The notes under the pieces were generated by a model. That model did no database searches and was not told the origin of the DNA. It worked only from the letters and a program-made list of their open reading frames with translations. Position numbers and translations under genes: made by a program. Shown one piece after another: positions 44,536 through 54,889 of a stretch of 64,000 bases of DNA. The stretch covers positions 78,315,992 to 78,379,991 of the forward strand of contig CM077600.1 in assembly GCA_039654915.1 (NCBI GenBank). Direction: 5' to 3'. Within the stretch, counting starts at the first letter, position 1. The number at the start of each line of letters is the position of its first letter. This DNA comes from Aquilaria yunnanensis. Taxonomy: Eukaryota; Streptophyta; Magnoliopsida; Malvales; Thymelaeaceae.

Positions 44536-45751
44536 TGTTATGGCTCTCCTAGTAGGAAGCATGTTTGATGAAGGTAAATTACTCTAAATCATGTTTGGAG
44601 CCTTAATTCAAGTTTACATGGCAAGAATAGGAAAGTTTAGCAAAGTTCACTACATTTTGAGAAGGTTAAGGTGCTAAATGAGGTTTGGAGGTAAAATGGT
44701 AATTTTGCATCCTGACGAGTTGGGCTAGGTCCTATTGGTTAAAATGATTTTTTATAACCTGAATTTTAACTTTAACCCAAATTTAGTTGAAATAAACAAA
44801 AATTGACGAAGAATGACTAAGGTTACTAAAAGAGGGGAGTTTAAGTGTTCCATGCCTAATACTTAGGTGGCTTGAGTTTTAAACTTGGTTTATAAGATGG
44901 TAAAGTAGGGGGTGGCTGCCATAACCCGAGTTCATCCTTCACACCATCATTTCTTCATCCAATTGATCCAAAAATTAAGAGTTTTTAGTGAAAAGAGGAG
45001 CCACCATAAGTATATAGACCATTGGAAGCTCATTTCAAGCATAAAATTATGGTTTTGAAGCTTGGAAGCACATTTCCTTCCTTCCCCTATTTTTGATACG
45101 AGGTAATCAATTTTTTTTGATTGATTTCATGTTTATTACTTGATTAGGAGCTTGGGTTTTGGTTAGAAGTTAGTAACTTGATGTTTTGCGCCTATATTTG
45201 CTTGGAACTTAGGTTGGAGTTTGTGGAACTTGGATGGTGTGAAAGAGTTGCAAAATTCATTCTTGTTACTTGTAGTTGACATAAGGGAGTTGTGTTTTTT
45301 AGTTCAATTAATGCTATTGGAATGAGTTTGCTTGATGAATTTGAGTAGTTCTAGCAATAGCATTAGTTACTAGGCAAGGTTGGATTATGGTGGACTATGA
45401 GGTTTCTGATGATTCGAATGATGGTATAATGCATCATAGATTGGCTTACGATAGTTGGTTGTGATCTATGCAACATGTTTTACATGTATGTGAAGTTTAG
45501 AGGCAATCCAAGCATATTTGATATGTTTGGGAAGTGTCCAAAGTTCATAGCAGTGAAACTGGGAATTTTCTGGGCTATTATAGGTATCGGCAACGCATCG
45601 CCAATCGTCACTAGTACCCACAATGCGTCACTATTATAGGAAAAATTGGCAGAACGTTACTAATTGTGGCGATGCTTTGCCACATGTATAATTGCTAGAG
45701 TTCTTAGATTTTGCTAGGAAGGTCAAGGGGAGACCTATGTGACTTTGAAAA
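44536..45751 (+). repeat. LTR-A copy, left part, split by element G
   Basis: TGTTATGGCTCTCCTAGTAGGAAG... is homologous to the 5' part of LTR-A (compare the reverse complement of 10300-11629). The last five bases GAAAA are the TSD of element G. The other part continues at 56382. Confidence 0.8.
45747..45751. repeat. TSD (GAAAA), left copy for element G
   Basis: Identical to 56377-56381. Confidence 0.92.
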
Positions 45752-46608
45752 TGATGTCCGGAGACATCTTCGCTGGAGGACATGGTGGTTTCTGGAGGGA
45801 CTTCCTGAGGAGGAGAACGCCCGGGGTGGAGGTTTCCCAGGGAGTGGTACCTGAAGAGCCCAAAAGGAAAGGTTAGGAGGTCCCCGGGATGTTTTTCCGG
45901 GGACGAACCTCCGACGCCCAAGTCAGTTTTCTGAGAGGTGAAGGAAAGAGAGCACTCAAGGGTTTAGTGGCTTTGCCTGTTCGTATCCTCTCAACAGACT
46001 GACCAACCGTTTGCAAGGAGCTGCTCTTTGGTATTTATAGAAGTGTCTGGCCCGTTCAGATCGTGACACGTGTTCGGTCAGATCTGCTGTGTACCTTTGG
46101 GCATAGGGGACAAGTAGCTGTTTGTAGGCTCCCTCGAGCCTTGGTCCGAGACAGGTTGTGACAAGGCCTGGACGGCGTCGGCGTTTCAGAGCGTCATTTG
46201 AGGTGACATGGTGCGTCTGTGGGCGATGTGTCAGAGGCTCCTTAAATGCTCCTGCCGTACTCCCGATGTCCTTTGGGCGAGGTCGTTCTCTGAGATGAAC
46301 ACCCTTCTTCAGGAGTTATGTTCGCAGTTCGAGGAGCTGCCTAGCTCAAAGGTTCCGCCTTCGGGAAATCCTCTATTGCTTGCTGTAGCTGGTTCTTCTA
46401 TCCCGAAGGCAATCCGTTTAATCCCCCGAGGGGGCTGTCTGCACCTTTGGAGTTCTCTGGGGTACTAGGCTAAATCCCGAGTTCGAGGCACTGGAATTCG
46501 CCTAGTCCGAGGTCAGTACTAGTGACTCCCTCGGATGGTGCCAGGTTTCTCGAGCATGCTTTTGGTAGGAGGTACGTTCAAGGAGAGGCGATAGTCCTTC
46601 GGCTATCA
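45752..46608 (-). repeat. LTR-G, 3' LTR (857 bp)
   Basis: TGATGTCCGGAGACATC...TCGGCTATCA. Same length as the 5' LTR. The minus-strand TATA candidate is at 46031-46040. Confidence 0.95.
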
Positions 46609-46622
46609 CATGCCCCCCCTAG
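46609..46622 (-). other. Polypurine tract of element G
   Basis: The minus strand reads CTAGGGGGGGCATG next to the 3' LTR. Confidence 0.8.
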
Positions 46623-46874
46623 AAGCCGAAGTAGGGACTTTGGCTTTGTCAACTTTCGGAGGGTACCCTTCGGGGCTTTATGCACGGTACCTATGCCGAA
46701 GATACACCTTCTGTACGTAGACGTAGCACAGCCTGTCTCTTGGTGTCTCCGAGGTAACCTATTTTCTGTAATCTTTGTAGGTCACTGAAACGTCTCGTCT
46801 CGTGACCAGGCGTGTCAGTCTGGGGCGGCACGCTATTCGTCAAAAAGCGTGTTCCTTATTTGTCGTGATTGCTG

Positions 46875-47018
46875 ACACGTGGCATGCCGTCATTGGAGAG
46901 GGTTACATCGGTTACAGCGGGCGCATCTTTTTATACAGAATGGGCAATTATGGCGATGATTCGCCTTCGCGCAGCACTTATGACGTCGATTCGCCTACCC
47001 TTCCTCGGTCTATATATA
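46875..47018 (+). promoter_or_regulatory. Candidate promoter of the antisense gene in element G
   Basis: On the plus strand upstream of the antisense ORF: ACACGTGGC (46875-46883, a G-box/ABRE core), a TGACGTC bZIP-type site (46981-46987) and TATATATA (47011-47018), the last about 260 bp before the ATG. The transcript start would be near 47045, just before a CTTTTG repeat and a pyrimidine-rich leader. These are sequence matches only. Confidence 0.6.
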
Positions 47019-47277
47019 CCCTCAATCCTTCATAACCCCCCTTTTGCTTTTGCTTTTGCTCTCTTCTGTCTCTCAACTGCTGCAGTGTTTTTCCTGCTCT
47101 CTTACCGCGGTGCTTTTTGACAGAGTGGTTTTCCGGCAATCATTTCACGACGGCGTCCTTAAATCCGGATTTTGGCAAAACGTTTGGTGGGTTTTAGCTT
47201 CCAGTTTCTTCTGTTTTTCCAAATTTTTTCTCTGAAATAGCTTTTTGCCTTTTCCCGAACTCGGTTTTTTGCCAGTC

Positions 47278-49693
47278 ATGCCTATTCCTGAAAGCTGGGA
47301 ACCCCTTCTTTCTCACCCCTGCTGCACTACTTCTGCAAAACTTAAAAAATGGAAAAAGAAGTTCTTCCTTCCTTCCTACGTCACTACAAGGTTGCCTCGT
47401 TTGGACCAATATAGCTTTTCAAACTGTAGTGATGAGGTTACTGTTTTCCGTGCCCAACTGAGGGCTGGACTTCGGTATCCTCCGCCGAAGATGGTTTGCG
47501 ATTTCTGCGATTTCCATCGCATTGCCGTAAACCAACTTCCGCCGAACTCGTACTGCTATTTCAATGCTTTTCTTTGTATGTGTGGTGTCTTCGGTATAGA
47601 GCCACACTTTGTCATTTTTCTGCAGTACTACAAGCTCTTCGTGATCCCGAAGGGTGGCTTCTATTTCATGCTACCTCGGGGGTCAGGGAGCAAAAAATAC
47701 AAGTTCACCTTTGCCAACAAGGACAGCTGGCGAGGGTGGCAACAGAAATTCTTCTTTATGAAGAATGAGGAGGCCTGGTCGTACGTCCCGACGAAGTGGG
47801 CTCAGGGAAAGCTCGTGATGGATGTCGTTGACCCGAAGATACTGTTAACTCCCGAGTTAACACCCATTTTTGCGGACTTTTACAAGCGCATCCGAGCGGT
47901 CTCTATTTCGAATTCCGAGGTCCCACCGCGCTCCCTTTACCCCTTTCCAATTAACTGGAAGTTGATGACCGAAGAAGTCCTTCGGGAGTTGAAGGTGGTA
48001 AAGGAGCACGAAACGGACCTCGAGATGCCGGCTCCTGCCATTGCTGGGAAGGACTCCTGGCTGGTACAACTTCTTCAGGAGGACATTACTTATGCCAATT
48101 TTTTCGAAAGTAAGTCATCTCCTAGTCCCCTTGTTTCAATTTCATCTTGGACTTACGCTGATGTTTTTTCTCTTTTTCAGAGATGGGCGACGATACTGCT
48201 GCCTATTACCGATCGCTTTTCGTCGGGCAAGCCGAGAAAGGTGAACAAACAAAGAAGGCTGCCTCCCAAAGATGGAAGGCAGCTGGCGCCGGGCCTCCGG
48301 CGGCCAAGCGATCGAAGAAGACCGAGCCCCCTCCTATGCCGGAGATTTCGGAGGAGGTGGGCGAGGAGCCCGAGGTAACCGTTGCTGCCCCTTCGACCGA
48401 GGTCAGTGCAGATGTTGCTCCTTCAAGCCCTACTTCGGCGGCTCTTCTGGACGCTTTGGTGGAAGCCCCTTCTGCCGAAGATCACCGCAAGAGGAAAGGG
48501 AAGGAGATTTCTTCTAAGGGGGCCCTGGATTCTGGCGATGACGTTGCCGAAGTGCCACCAGGTTTGATGCCTTAGACACTCAGTTTCTGAATTTTTTGGC
48601 AGCTACTTGTGTTTGACAATTTTTCTGCTTTTGTCGTGCAGAGGAGATTCTTCCTCCGGATTGGGTTGTCGAGCACGCCCGGAAGCGGGCCCTTCGGGAT
48701 GCCCATATCCCGAAGGGGAAGATTCCAAAGGAGCAATTTTGGTCTTTTACGGAGGACATGAACATGTACTACAAAGACTGCCCGCGAATGGCCAAGGAGA
48801 TTGCGAAGGGGGTTCTTACTGAAGCTTCTTTCAGGGCCATTGCGGGGGCTCATCCGAATGATGACTCTCTCGCCGCGAAGCTTTCCGAGCACGCCGCCCA
48901 GGTGTGTTTCTCACCTTGCTTTTTTCCTTCTAATTTCTTCTAAGTATTTGCCTTTCCTTTTTTGCGTTGTCTCATTCTTGCCTCTGTTTTTCTGCAGCTG
49001 CTGGGATATGCCGGATTCCTCAGAGTTCGGGTGGCGAGGCAGGGGATGTACCTGGCCGCCACTTCAAAGACTATAGAACAATACAAGACCCAGTGCTCGG
49101 ACCTGCTCACTCGGAACACTCAGCTGGCCCAGACTTCGGCGTCAGAGATTGCTGCCCTTCGGGAGGAGTTTGCAAAGGAAAAAGAAGAACTTAAAAAGGA
49201 CTCATCCCAAAAGATTTCCGACCTCGGCGGAAAAGTGGCAGAGCTGACTTCGGTTAATGAGGCACTTCAAAAGGAGAAGTTGGATTCCGCGGCTCTTCTG
49301 GCGAAGGCGGAGGCTGAGAAAGCCGCACTTCAAGCCGAGGTCGATTCTTCGAAGAAGGGGAAGGATGAGCTGAAGAAAAAGAAGGTGAACGCGTTAAGGA
49401 AAAAGGTTGAAGACCTGGAGAAGGAGCTTAATGATCTTGGGGTCGAGAAGAGGAAATCCGACGAGATGACCAAACTTGGTTTTCAAGACGGGTTTTGTCT
49501 CGTTCGTCATCAAGTTCTTCTGAGGTTTCCAGATCTCGACCTTTCTTTCCTGGAGGCCCTAAATATTCCTGAGGGACCTCGGTGGTCTTGGTCCAAGCTC
49601 GAGCACTTGAACCTGCCTCAGACTCTTCCGACGCCGGTGGTGGTGGAAAAGGATGCAGGGGCTAGTGGCTTCCGGGACGCCGAGAATCCCTAA
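47278..49693 (+). CDS. Antisense gene of element G: four exons, 722-codon frame (putative gypsy-type transposon protein family)
   Basis: Exons 47278-48109, 48181-48561, 48642-48901 and 48998-49693. The three introns (71, 80 and 96 bp) start GTAAGT, GTTTGA and GTGTGT and end TTTCAG, GTGCAG and CTGCAG. Joining them keeps one frame to TAA at 49693 with no internal stop. The N-terminal part (PKMVCDFCDFHRI, LPPNSYCYFNAFLCMCGVFGIEPH, FVIPKGGFYFMLPRG) resembles the plant 'putative gypsy type transposon' domain (Pfam Transposase_28 as I recall it). The middle is Pro/Glu-rich with basic PAAKRSKK. The C-terminal half is a long Glu/Lys/Ala coiled coil (exon 4, about 49110-49460). Function is unknown; nuclear location is a guess from the basic patches. 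Earlier in-frame TTG codons exist, but ATG 47278 fits the leader. Confidence 0.8.
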
Positions 49694-49786
49694 TTTATCT
49701 CAGGCCCCTTCTGCCTTCTTTTTCTCCTTCCTTGTACTCTTTCTTTCTTGGTAGTCCTTCTTCTTTGTAAACCGATCTTGTTTGTT

Positions 49787-49792
49787 AATAAA
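49787..49792 (+). terminator. Candidate polyadenylation signal of the antisense gene
   Basis: AATAAA 94 bp after the stop codon, in a T-rich context (TTTGTTAATAAAGAC) typical of plant 3' ends. Confidence 0.55.
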
Positions 49793-49860
49793 GACTTTTT
49801 TCTTTCCTGTAAGAAATTTTGGCTAAGTCTTTTTCGTGAGATTGTTCATTCCTTTTTGCC

Positions 49861-49986
49861 CCGAACGCATTTGCTCAAGAGACTTCGGAAGATTAGATCG
49901 GTTCTCTGTGAGCCTTTGTATTTAGAAATTCTTGCAAGGTTTTACATTTCCTATTGTCCCGAACATGCTTGCTCGAGGGACTTCAG
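49861..49986. repeat. Pair of imperfect direct repeats between antisense gene and integrase
   Basis: A 28-bp unit starting CCGAACGCATTTGCTC at 49861 recurs at 49959 as CCGAACATGCTTGCTC, 98 bp apart. This stretch (49694-50126) has no convincing coding sequence; the long plus-strand frame at 49748-50353 partly overlaps integrase on the other strand. Confidence 0.55.
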
Positions 49987-50126
49987 GAAATCACACCCAT
50001 GCTTATTCTGGCGACCATCTTCGCGGAATTTTAGTATATCTATTGTTCAAGAATCTTTCTTTCAGAAGCCCGTGTACCTAGATAATTTTTCTAACTTTGT
50101 ACAATGTAAACCCTTTCGTCAAGATT

Positions 50127-51484
50127 CTAAGCATATAACTTTTTCAAGGCATCTGAATGCCAAGTGTTTTTTAATTCCACGCCTTCGGCGTCACCGAGCT
50201 TGTACACCCCTCTTCGTACTTCGGCAAGAACCAAATAAGGTCCCTCCCAATTCGCGTGAAGTACGCCGTGTGATGCCTCTGGGGTGCGAATTCCGCCTTT
50301 CGGAGAACGAGATCACCCTTTTTTATTCCTTTTGGCCTAGCTCAGAAGTTTAAAGTGGCGGCCACTCTTTGCTGGAAAGCTTTCCTTCTTAGTTTCGCTA
50401 TTTCTCTATGTTCACCGACGAGGTCGAGCTTGGTTCTTAAGCCAAGGTCATTTCCACTTTCATCAAATACCTGCACTCGTATTGATGGTTGCACTACCTC
50501 TATTGGGATTATGGCCTCTGTACCGAAGACGAGCGAGAAAGGAGTTTCCCCTGTAGCCCTTCGGGGCGTTGTTCAGTAGCTCCATAGTACGCTTTGGAGT
50601 TCTCCTGGCCATTTCCCTTTTGCCTCCCCCAGTCTCTTTTTTAGACCATTTTTTATGGTCCTGTTAGATACTTCCACCTGCCCATTGCTTTGGGGGTGAG
50701 CTACCGGGGCGAAGTGCATCTTTGTTCCGAGGTCGCTGATAAACTCTTGGAACCCTTTGTCTATGAACTGGGATCCGTTATCAGCTACTAGTACCCTCGA
50801 TATGCCGAATCTGCATACTATGTTTTTCCACACGAACTTGTGCACTTCTCTTGCCGAGATAGTCGTCAAAGGTTCTGCCTCGACCCATTTAGAGAAATAG
50901 TCTACTGCGACTACGCAGAACTTCACGCCCCCAAGCGCTGTCGGGAGCGGCCCGATAAGGTCTATGCTCCAAATTGCGAAGGGCCAGGGATAGTTTGCTG
51001 AAGTCACCAGCTCCGAGGGTGTTCTCTGGATTTTTGCATGTCTTTGGCAATTACCACATTTCTGGACGAACCGCCTAGCGTCTTTCCTTAGGGTAGGCCA
51101 AAAGTATCCTTGGCGAAGTATCACCGCTGCCAGGGCGTTGGTTCCGATGTGCGAACCACAAGCACCTTCGTGAACTTCTTGGAGGATTATTTCAATATCC
51201 TCTTCGCCAACACACCTCTGTAGCGGATTTGCATATCCCTGCCGATATAGCTCTTCTCCAATCAGAAAGAAACGACCGGAGCGTCTCCGCACTTTTGCTG
51301 CTTCATTGGGGTCTTCGGGGAGCGTATTGGTTTCGAGATATGTTTTTATTGGGTCTTTCCAACTTCTTCCCGAAGTCATTATGCTCAGCACTGTAATGCT
51401 CGGCTGGCTTAGCACCTCAGTATATGCTTTTGCTTTTGCCAATTCATCTGCCTCAGCGTTATGTCTGCGATGCACGTTCTCGAT
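50127..51484 (-). CDS. Element G integrase (open 300 codons, then broken C-terminus)
   Basis: The open segment 50573-51475 includes the zinc-binding part (GACGSHIGTNALAA, YFWPTLRKDARRFV, CGNCQRHAK), the core with Asp in WSIDLIGPLP, Asp in VLVADNGSQF and Glu in HPQSNGQVEVSNR, that is, a full DDE triad. A TGA at 50575 (SYRTTPR-type site, CGA expected) and another at 50344 interrupt the frame. A frameshift near 50240 precedes the C-terminal end (NWEGPYLVLAEVRRGVYKLGD) that stops at 50127. It would insert element cDNA; the stops make it defective as it stands. Confidence 0.88.
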
Positions 51485-51799
51485 TCACACAGTGTCGAAT
51501 TCTCGAATAAGCTTCGTTACTAATTCATGGTATTTTGCCAGTGTTGGATCCTTCGCCCCGTAGTCCCCTGCTGTTTGCTGAACTACTAGCTGGGAATCGC
51601 TATGGGCTTTCAAGTTTCTGACACCCATTTTTCTGGCCAGGCGCAAGCCCGCTATGAGAGCTTCATAGTCAGCCACATTGTTGGTGACATTGAAGCTGAA
51701 CTTAATGGCCTTCATTACTTCCAGGCCTTCGGGGCCTCTGATGATTACCCCTGCTCCTTGGTGCTCGGCGCCCGAGGCACCATCAACGTACAAGGCCCA
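51485..51799 (-). CDS. Element G RNase H
   Basis: Open segment in frame with RT and integrase. It shows YVDGASGAEHQGAGVIIRG, ADYEALIAGLRLARKMGV and KAHSDSQLVVQQ, giving the catalytic Asp, Glu, Asp residues of this Tat-type RNase H domain. It is bounded by TAA (51802-51800, before WALYVDG) and TGA (51487-51485, before IENVHRRHNAEADELAK), each one substitution away from a sense codon. It degrades RNA in the RNA-DNA hybrid. Confidence 0.87.
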   Translation of the reverse strand, partial: WALYVDGASGAEHQGAGVIIRGPEGLEVMKAIKFSFNVTNNVADYEALIAGLRLARKMGVRNLKAHSDSQLVVQQTAGDYGAKDPTLAKYHELVTKLIREFDTV

Positions 51800-53266
51800 T
51801 TATGGCTCATTTTCGTCGGGACTTGGGTGGCTGTCCTCGGTAGTGGGGACCTCGGCAATGAAATCTGCCAAGGCTTGAGCTTTTATGGCTTTCCGAGGTT
51901 CATAAGTGATGTCGTATTCGCCAAGCTCTATACACCATTTGGAGAGCCTTCCCGAATGGTCAACCTTCTTCATGACGTCCCGCAGGGGTAAACTACTTCG
52001 GACGATGATGGCGTGAGCCTGAAAATATGGCCATAGCCTTCTTCTTGCCAGGACCAAGGCATATATAGCTTTCTGTAACAAAGGATATCTGATTTCGGCG
52101 CCATGCAGGGACTTGCTCACATAGTAGACTGGCCACTGTTTCGCCCCTTCCTCTTTCACAAGGACTGAGCTTACTGCTTTTTCTGTGACGGCGAGGTACA
52201 ACACAAGTGGTTCTCCTTCGCGGGGCTGTCGCAATGTGGGCAGGCGAGCCAAGTAGATTTTGAGTTCTTCCCAAGCTTTTTGGCAGTCCTCATTCCAAGG
52301 ATGATCATTACTCTCGAGGTCATCCTCCATTTTTGCTGCCTTAGTGAGGACTTTGAAGAACGCTCGACACCGGTCTCCATATCTGGAAATAAATATGCTA
52401 AGGGAGGTTATTCTTCCAGTAAGTCTCTGCACATCTTTTATTGTGGCAGGAGTTCGGAATTCCAACAGAGCCTTAATTTTTTCTGGGTTAGCATCAATGC
52501 CTCTTTCTGATACCATGTACCCAAGGAACTTTTCCGAAGTTACCCCGAAGGTGCACTTCTCGGGGTTAAGGTGAATTCCGAAGGTCCTGAGCTGGTGAAA
52601 AGTCTCCCTTAGGTCTGTGACATGGTCAACAGGCAGCTTGCTTTTGACTATCATGTCATCTACGTAGACTTCCATGTTCCTCCCTATTTGGTCATTAAAG
52701 ACCTTGCTCATCAACCTCTGGTAGGTGGCTCCTGTGTTTTTGAGCCCGAAGGGCATCCTGGTGTAACAGTACGTCCCCCCCTCGGTAATGAAGGTTGTTT
52801 TTTCTTCATCTTCGGGGTCCATCTTTATTTGATGGTAGCCGCTGAAGGCGTCTAGGAAACTTAGGAGCCCGTATTCGGCAGTTGAATCTACCAGTTGATC
52901 TATTGGCGGGAGAGGATATGAATCTTTTGGGCAAGCATCGTTCAGGTTTCTGAAGTCGATGCACATCCGAAGTTTGTTGCTTCCTTCTTTTGTGGCGATC
53001 ACCACATTGCTTAGCCATTTGGGGTACTTGACCTCCCTGATTACATCTGCCTCCAACAAACGTTGGACTTCGGTTTTGATGAAGTCATTTTTATGGGCTG
53101 AAATGCCCCGTTTCTTTTGCCGGACAGGTTTTGCTTCCGGACTTACTTTGAGGCTATGTTGTACTACGCGTGGATTTACCCCCGGCATGTCTTTCGGTGA
53201 GTAGGCGAACAGGTCTTTATTCATTATCAGAAAGGATACAAGTTTTTTCTTATCTCCTTCGGACAA
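51800..53266 (-). CDS. Element G reverse transcriptase with connection domain (488 codons)
   Basis: Intact open segment with FRNLNDACPKDSYPLPPIDQL, LSFLDAFSGYHQIKM, MPFGLKNTGATYQRLM (usual NAGATY), the catalytic EVYVDDMIVKS, GFLGYMVSERGID-like FLGYMV, and the first RNase H-like region (EGEPLVLYLAVTEKAVSSVLV). YVDD is intact. It follows the protease directly in the same frame after a TGA at 53288-53290. It copies element RNA to cDNA inside cytoplasmic particles. This is the best preserved RT in the window. Confidence 0.92.
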   Translation of the reverse strand: MSEGDKKKLVSFLIMNKDLFAYSPKDMPGVNPRVVQHSLKVSPEAKPVRQKKRGISAHKNDFIKTEVQRLLEADVIREVKYPKWLSNVVIATKEGSNKLRMCIDFRNLNDACPKDSYPLPPIDQLVDSTAEYGLLSFLDAFSGYHQIKMDPEDEEKTTFITEGGTYCYTRMPFGLKNTGATYQRLMSKVFNDQIGRNMEVYVDDMIVKSKLPVDHVTDLRETFHQLRTFGIHLNPEKCTFGVTSEKFLGYMVSERGIDANPEKIKALLEFRTPATIKDVQRLTGRITSLSIFISRYGDRCRAFFKVLTKAAKMEDDLESNDHPWNEDCQKAWEELKIYLARLPTLRQPREGEPLVLYLAVTEKAVSSVLVKEEGAKQWPVYYVSKSLHGAEIRYPLLQKAIYALVLARRRLWPYFQAHAIIVRSSLPLRDVMKKVDHSGRLSKWCIELGEYDITYEPRKAIKAQALADFIAEVPTTEDSHPSPDENEP

Positions 53267-53287
53267 GTTTTTCCCTATTCGGGTACT

Positions 53288-54871
53288 TCATCCTGGAATA
53301 AGTTCCACTTCTTCCATTTCTACCTTGCCAGAATCTTCTTTCTCGCCATTTTTTGACTTTGAAGCCCCTGCTTCTACAGCTTGTGTGGAATTGTTTGCTG
53401 GAGCTTTTCGGGTTTTGACGAACACCTTTCTTACTTCGCCCTGATCTATGAAGATTTCTGCGTCACCTTCCTTGGTGGTGAAAGTGACAGTCAAATATCT
53501 CACGTTAGGGCGAATGTGCAGATTTCCCTGCGTCTGCCTTCCAAGGATGGCGTTGTATGATGAGGGGACATCCATGACGATGAACCTCGCCATTGTTGAG
53601 GCAAACAACTCAGCTGGTCCTTTGACCGAAGTCCCTCTCATCATTAATGGAAGGTCGATCCATCCGAGGACGGGTAACTCGGACGGTCCTACCCCGAAGG
53701 TCGGTGAAGTGACAGGCTTGAGATCGCTGATGGATATGCCCAAGCTCGGCAGCAGTTGTGAAAATAGGACGTCAGCGTTTGATCCGTCATCAAGTAATAC
53801 CCTTTTGACATCCCAGCTTCCAATTCTTGCCATGATCAAGAGTGTGTCGTCGTGAGGAAAGACGACTGTGGAACCATCTTTTCGGGATAGCTTCTTCGCC
53901 GGACTTTGATAGTCCATCACAGCTATTTCCCTGGCCTTTCTTTTCCTTTCCGAGGATGGGAGCCCCGTCGTGATTGTTTGTATGACTCCCGCAGGGGGTG
54001 GAGGGCGCCTCTTCGGACTTCGGTTTCTCCGCCTGTCGGAGTCGTAGTCCTCATCTTCTACCTTTCCTTCCTCCTCTTTCCTCCCCTTCGGGGAAGGCAA
54101 CCGTAGGTACCGCCGAAGTTGGCCTTGTTTTATCAGCGATTCAATATACTTCTTCAGCTGGAAGCAATCCTCGGTGTCGTGGCCATGATCGCGATGAAAT
54201 TGGCAGATGTTCTTCATGTTTTTTCTATTTCTAGTGGTCATGGTCCTTGGCCTCTGAACTTGTGTTCCCTGCCTCTCCAGAGTCATGAGGATGTTGGTCC
54301 TCGTGGTGTTCAGCGCTGTGAAGTTCGGGGGTTTCCTTCCTCTCATTCTCTGAGGTCGGGGTGGCTGGTCGGTCGGATAGCGTGCCTGCTGGCTGGACCC
54401 CTCGCCACGGGTGTGCTCGGGCCTGGGTCCGCCCATTCTTAGTTCTTCGACCGTCATGTGCTGTTCGGCCCGTAAGTAGAATTCGCCCAGTGTGTCTGGA
54501 GGGTCCTTGGAGAATTCATAGAATAGTTGAGAATCCCTCCAAAGGCCCCTTGTCATGGTGAGGATGCGTATTTCGGGCCGAAAGTCTGGAACGGGCATCT
54601 TCGCCGTCGGGCGACTCCCGATGACCTGTTGGGTGAAGGCTATTGATAACTCCTGGAACTTTTCGATGATTCCTGGAGCCAAGGAGTTGTACCACGCTGT
54701 TGCTGGCCCAAAGAGGGTGACCTCGAAGCACTTGCACAAGGTGGCGTCGTCCGCACCGTGCATCATCATGCTGCGTCTGTACTTCGTCAGGTGGGCCTGT
54801 GGGTCGATCCGACCATCGTACGTGTCTAGTCGAGGTACCCTGAAGTCACCTGGCATAGCTGCCTCGACCAC
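53288..54871 (-). CDS. Element G gag domain and aspartic protease (527 codons)
   Basis: Gag domain: PRLDTYDGRIDPQAHLTKYR, FGPATAWYNSLAPGII, FTQQVIGSRPTAK, PPDTLGEFYLRAEQHM. The knuckle is CQFHRDHGHDTEDC, a single CCHC of the Tat type. Protease: VLLDDGSNADVLF (DDG where DTG or DNG is usual), SSYNAILGRQTQGNL. Compared with related gag proteins, the stretch between SRPTAK and VPDFRPEI looks shortened by some 20-30 residues, which I infer from memory. It is in frame with the N-terminal part (stop TAG at 54890) and with RT (stop TGA at 53288). Confidence 0.88.
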   Translation of the reverse strand: MVEAAMPGDFRVPRLDTYDGRIDPQAHLTKYRRSMMMHGADDATLCKCFEVTLFGPATAWYNSLAPGIIEKFQELSIAFTQQVIGSRPTAKMPVPDFRPEIRILTMTRGLWRDSQLFYEFSKDPPDTLGEFYLRAEQHMTVEELRMGGPRPEHTRGEGSSQQARYPTDQPPRPQRMRGRKPPNFTALNTTRTNILMTLERQGTQVQRPRTMTTRNRKNMKNICQFHRDHGHDTEDCFQLKKYIESLIKQGQLRRYLRLPSPKGRKEEEGKVEDEDYDSDRRRNRSPKRRPPPPAGVIQTITTGLPSSERKRKAREIAVMDYQSPAKKLSRKDGSTVVFPHDDTLLIMARIGSWDVKRVLLDDGSNADVLFSQLLPSLGISISDLKPVTSPTFGVGPSELPVLGWIDLPLMMRGTSVKGPAELFASTMARFIVMDVPSSYNAILGRQTQGNLHIRPNVRYLTVTFTTKEGDAEIFIDQGEVRKVFVKTRKAPANNSTQAVEAGASKSKNGEKEDSGKVEMEEVELIPG

Positions 54872-54889
54872 AGCTCGGGTGAAAGGAGA

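Noticed and set aside
49748..50353. A 201-codon plus-strand frame after the antisense gene
   Set aside because: It overlaps the integrase C-terminus on the other strand and its residues look like random translation. The AATAAA signal also lies inside it.
51602..53855. Several plus-strand frames of 65-135 codons opposite the Tat gag-pol
   Set aside because: They are shadows of the minus-strand polyprotein in GC-rich sequence.
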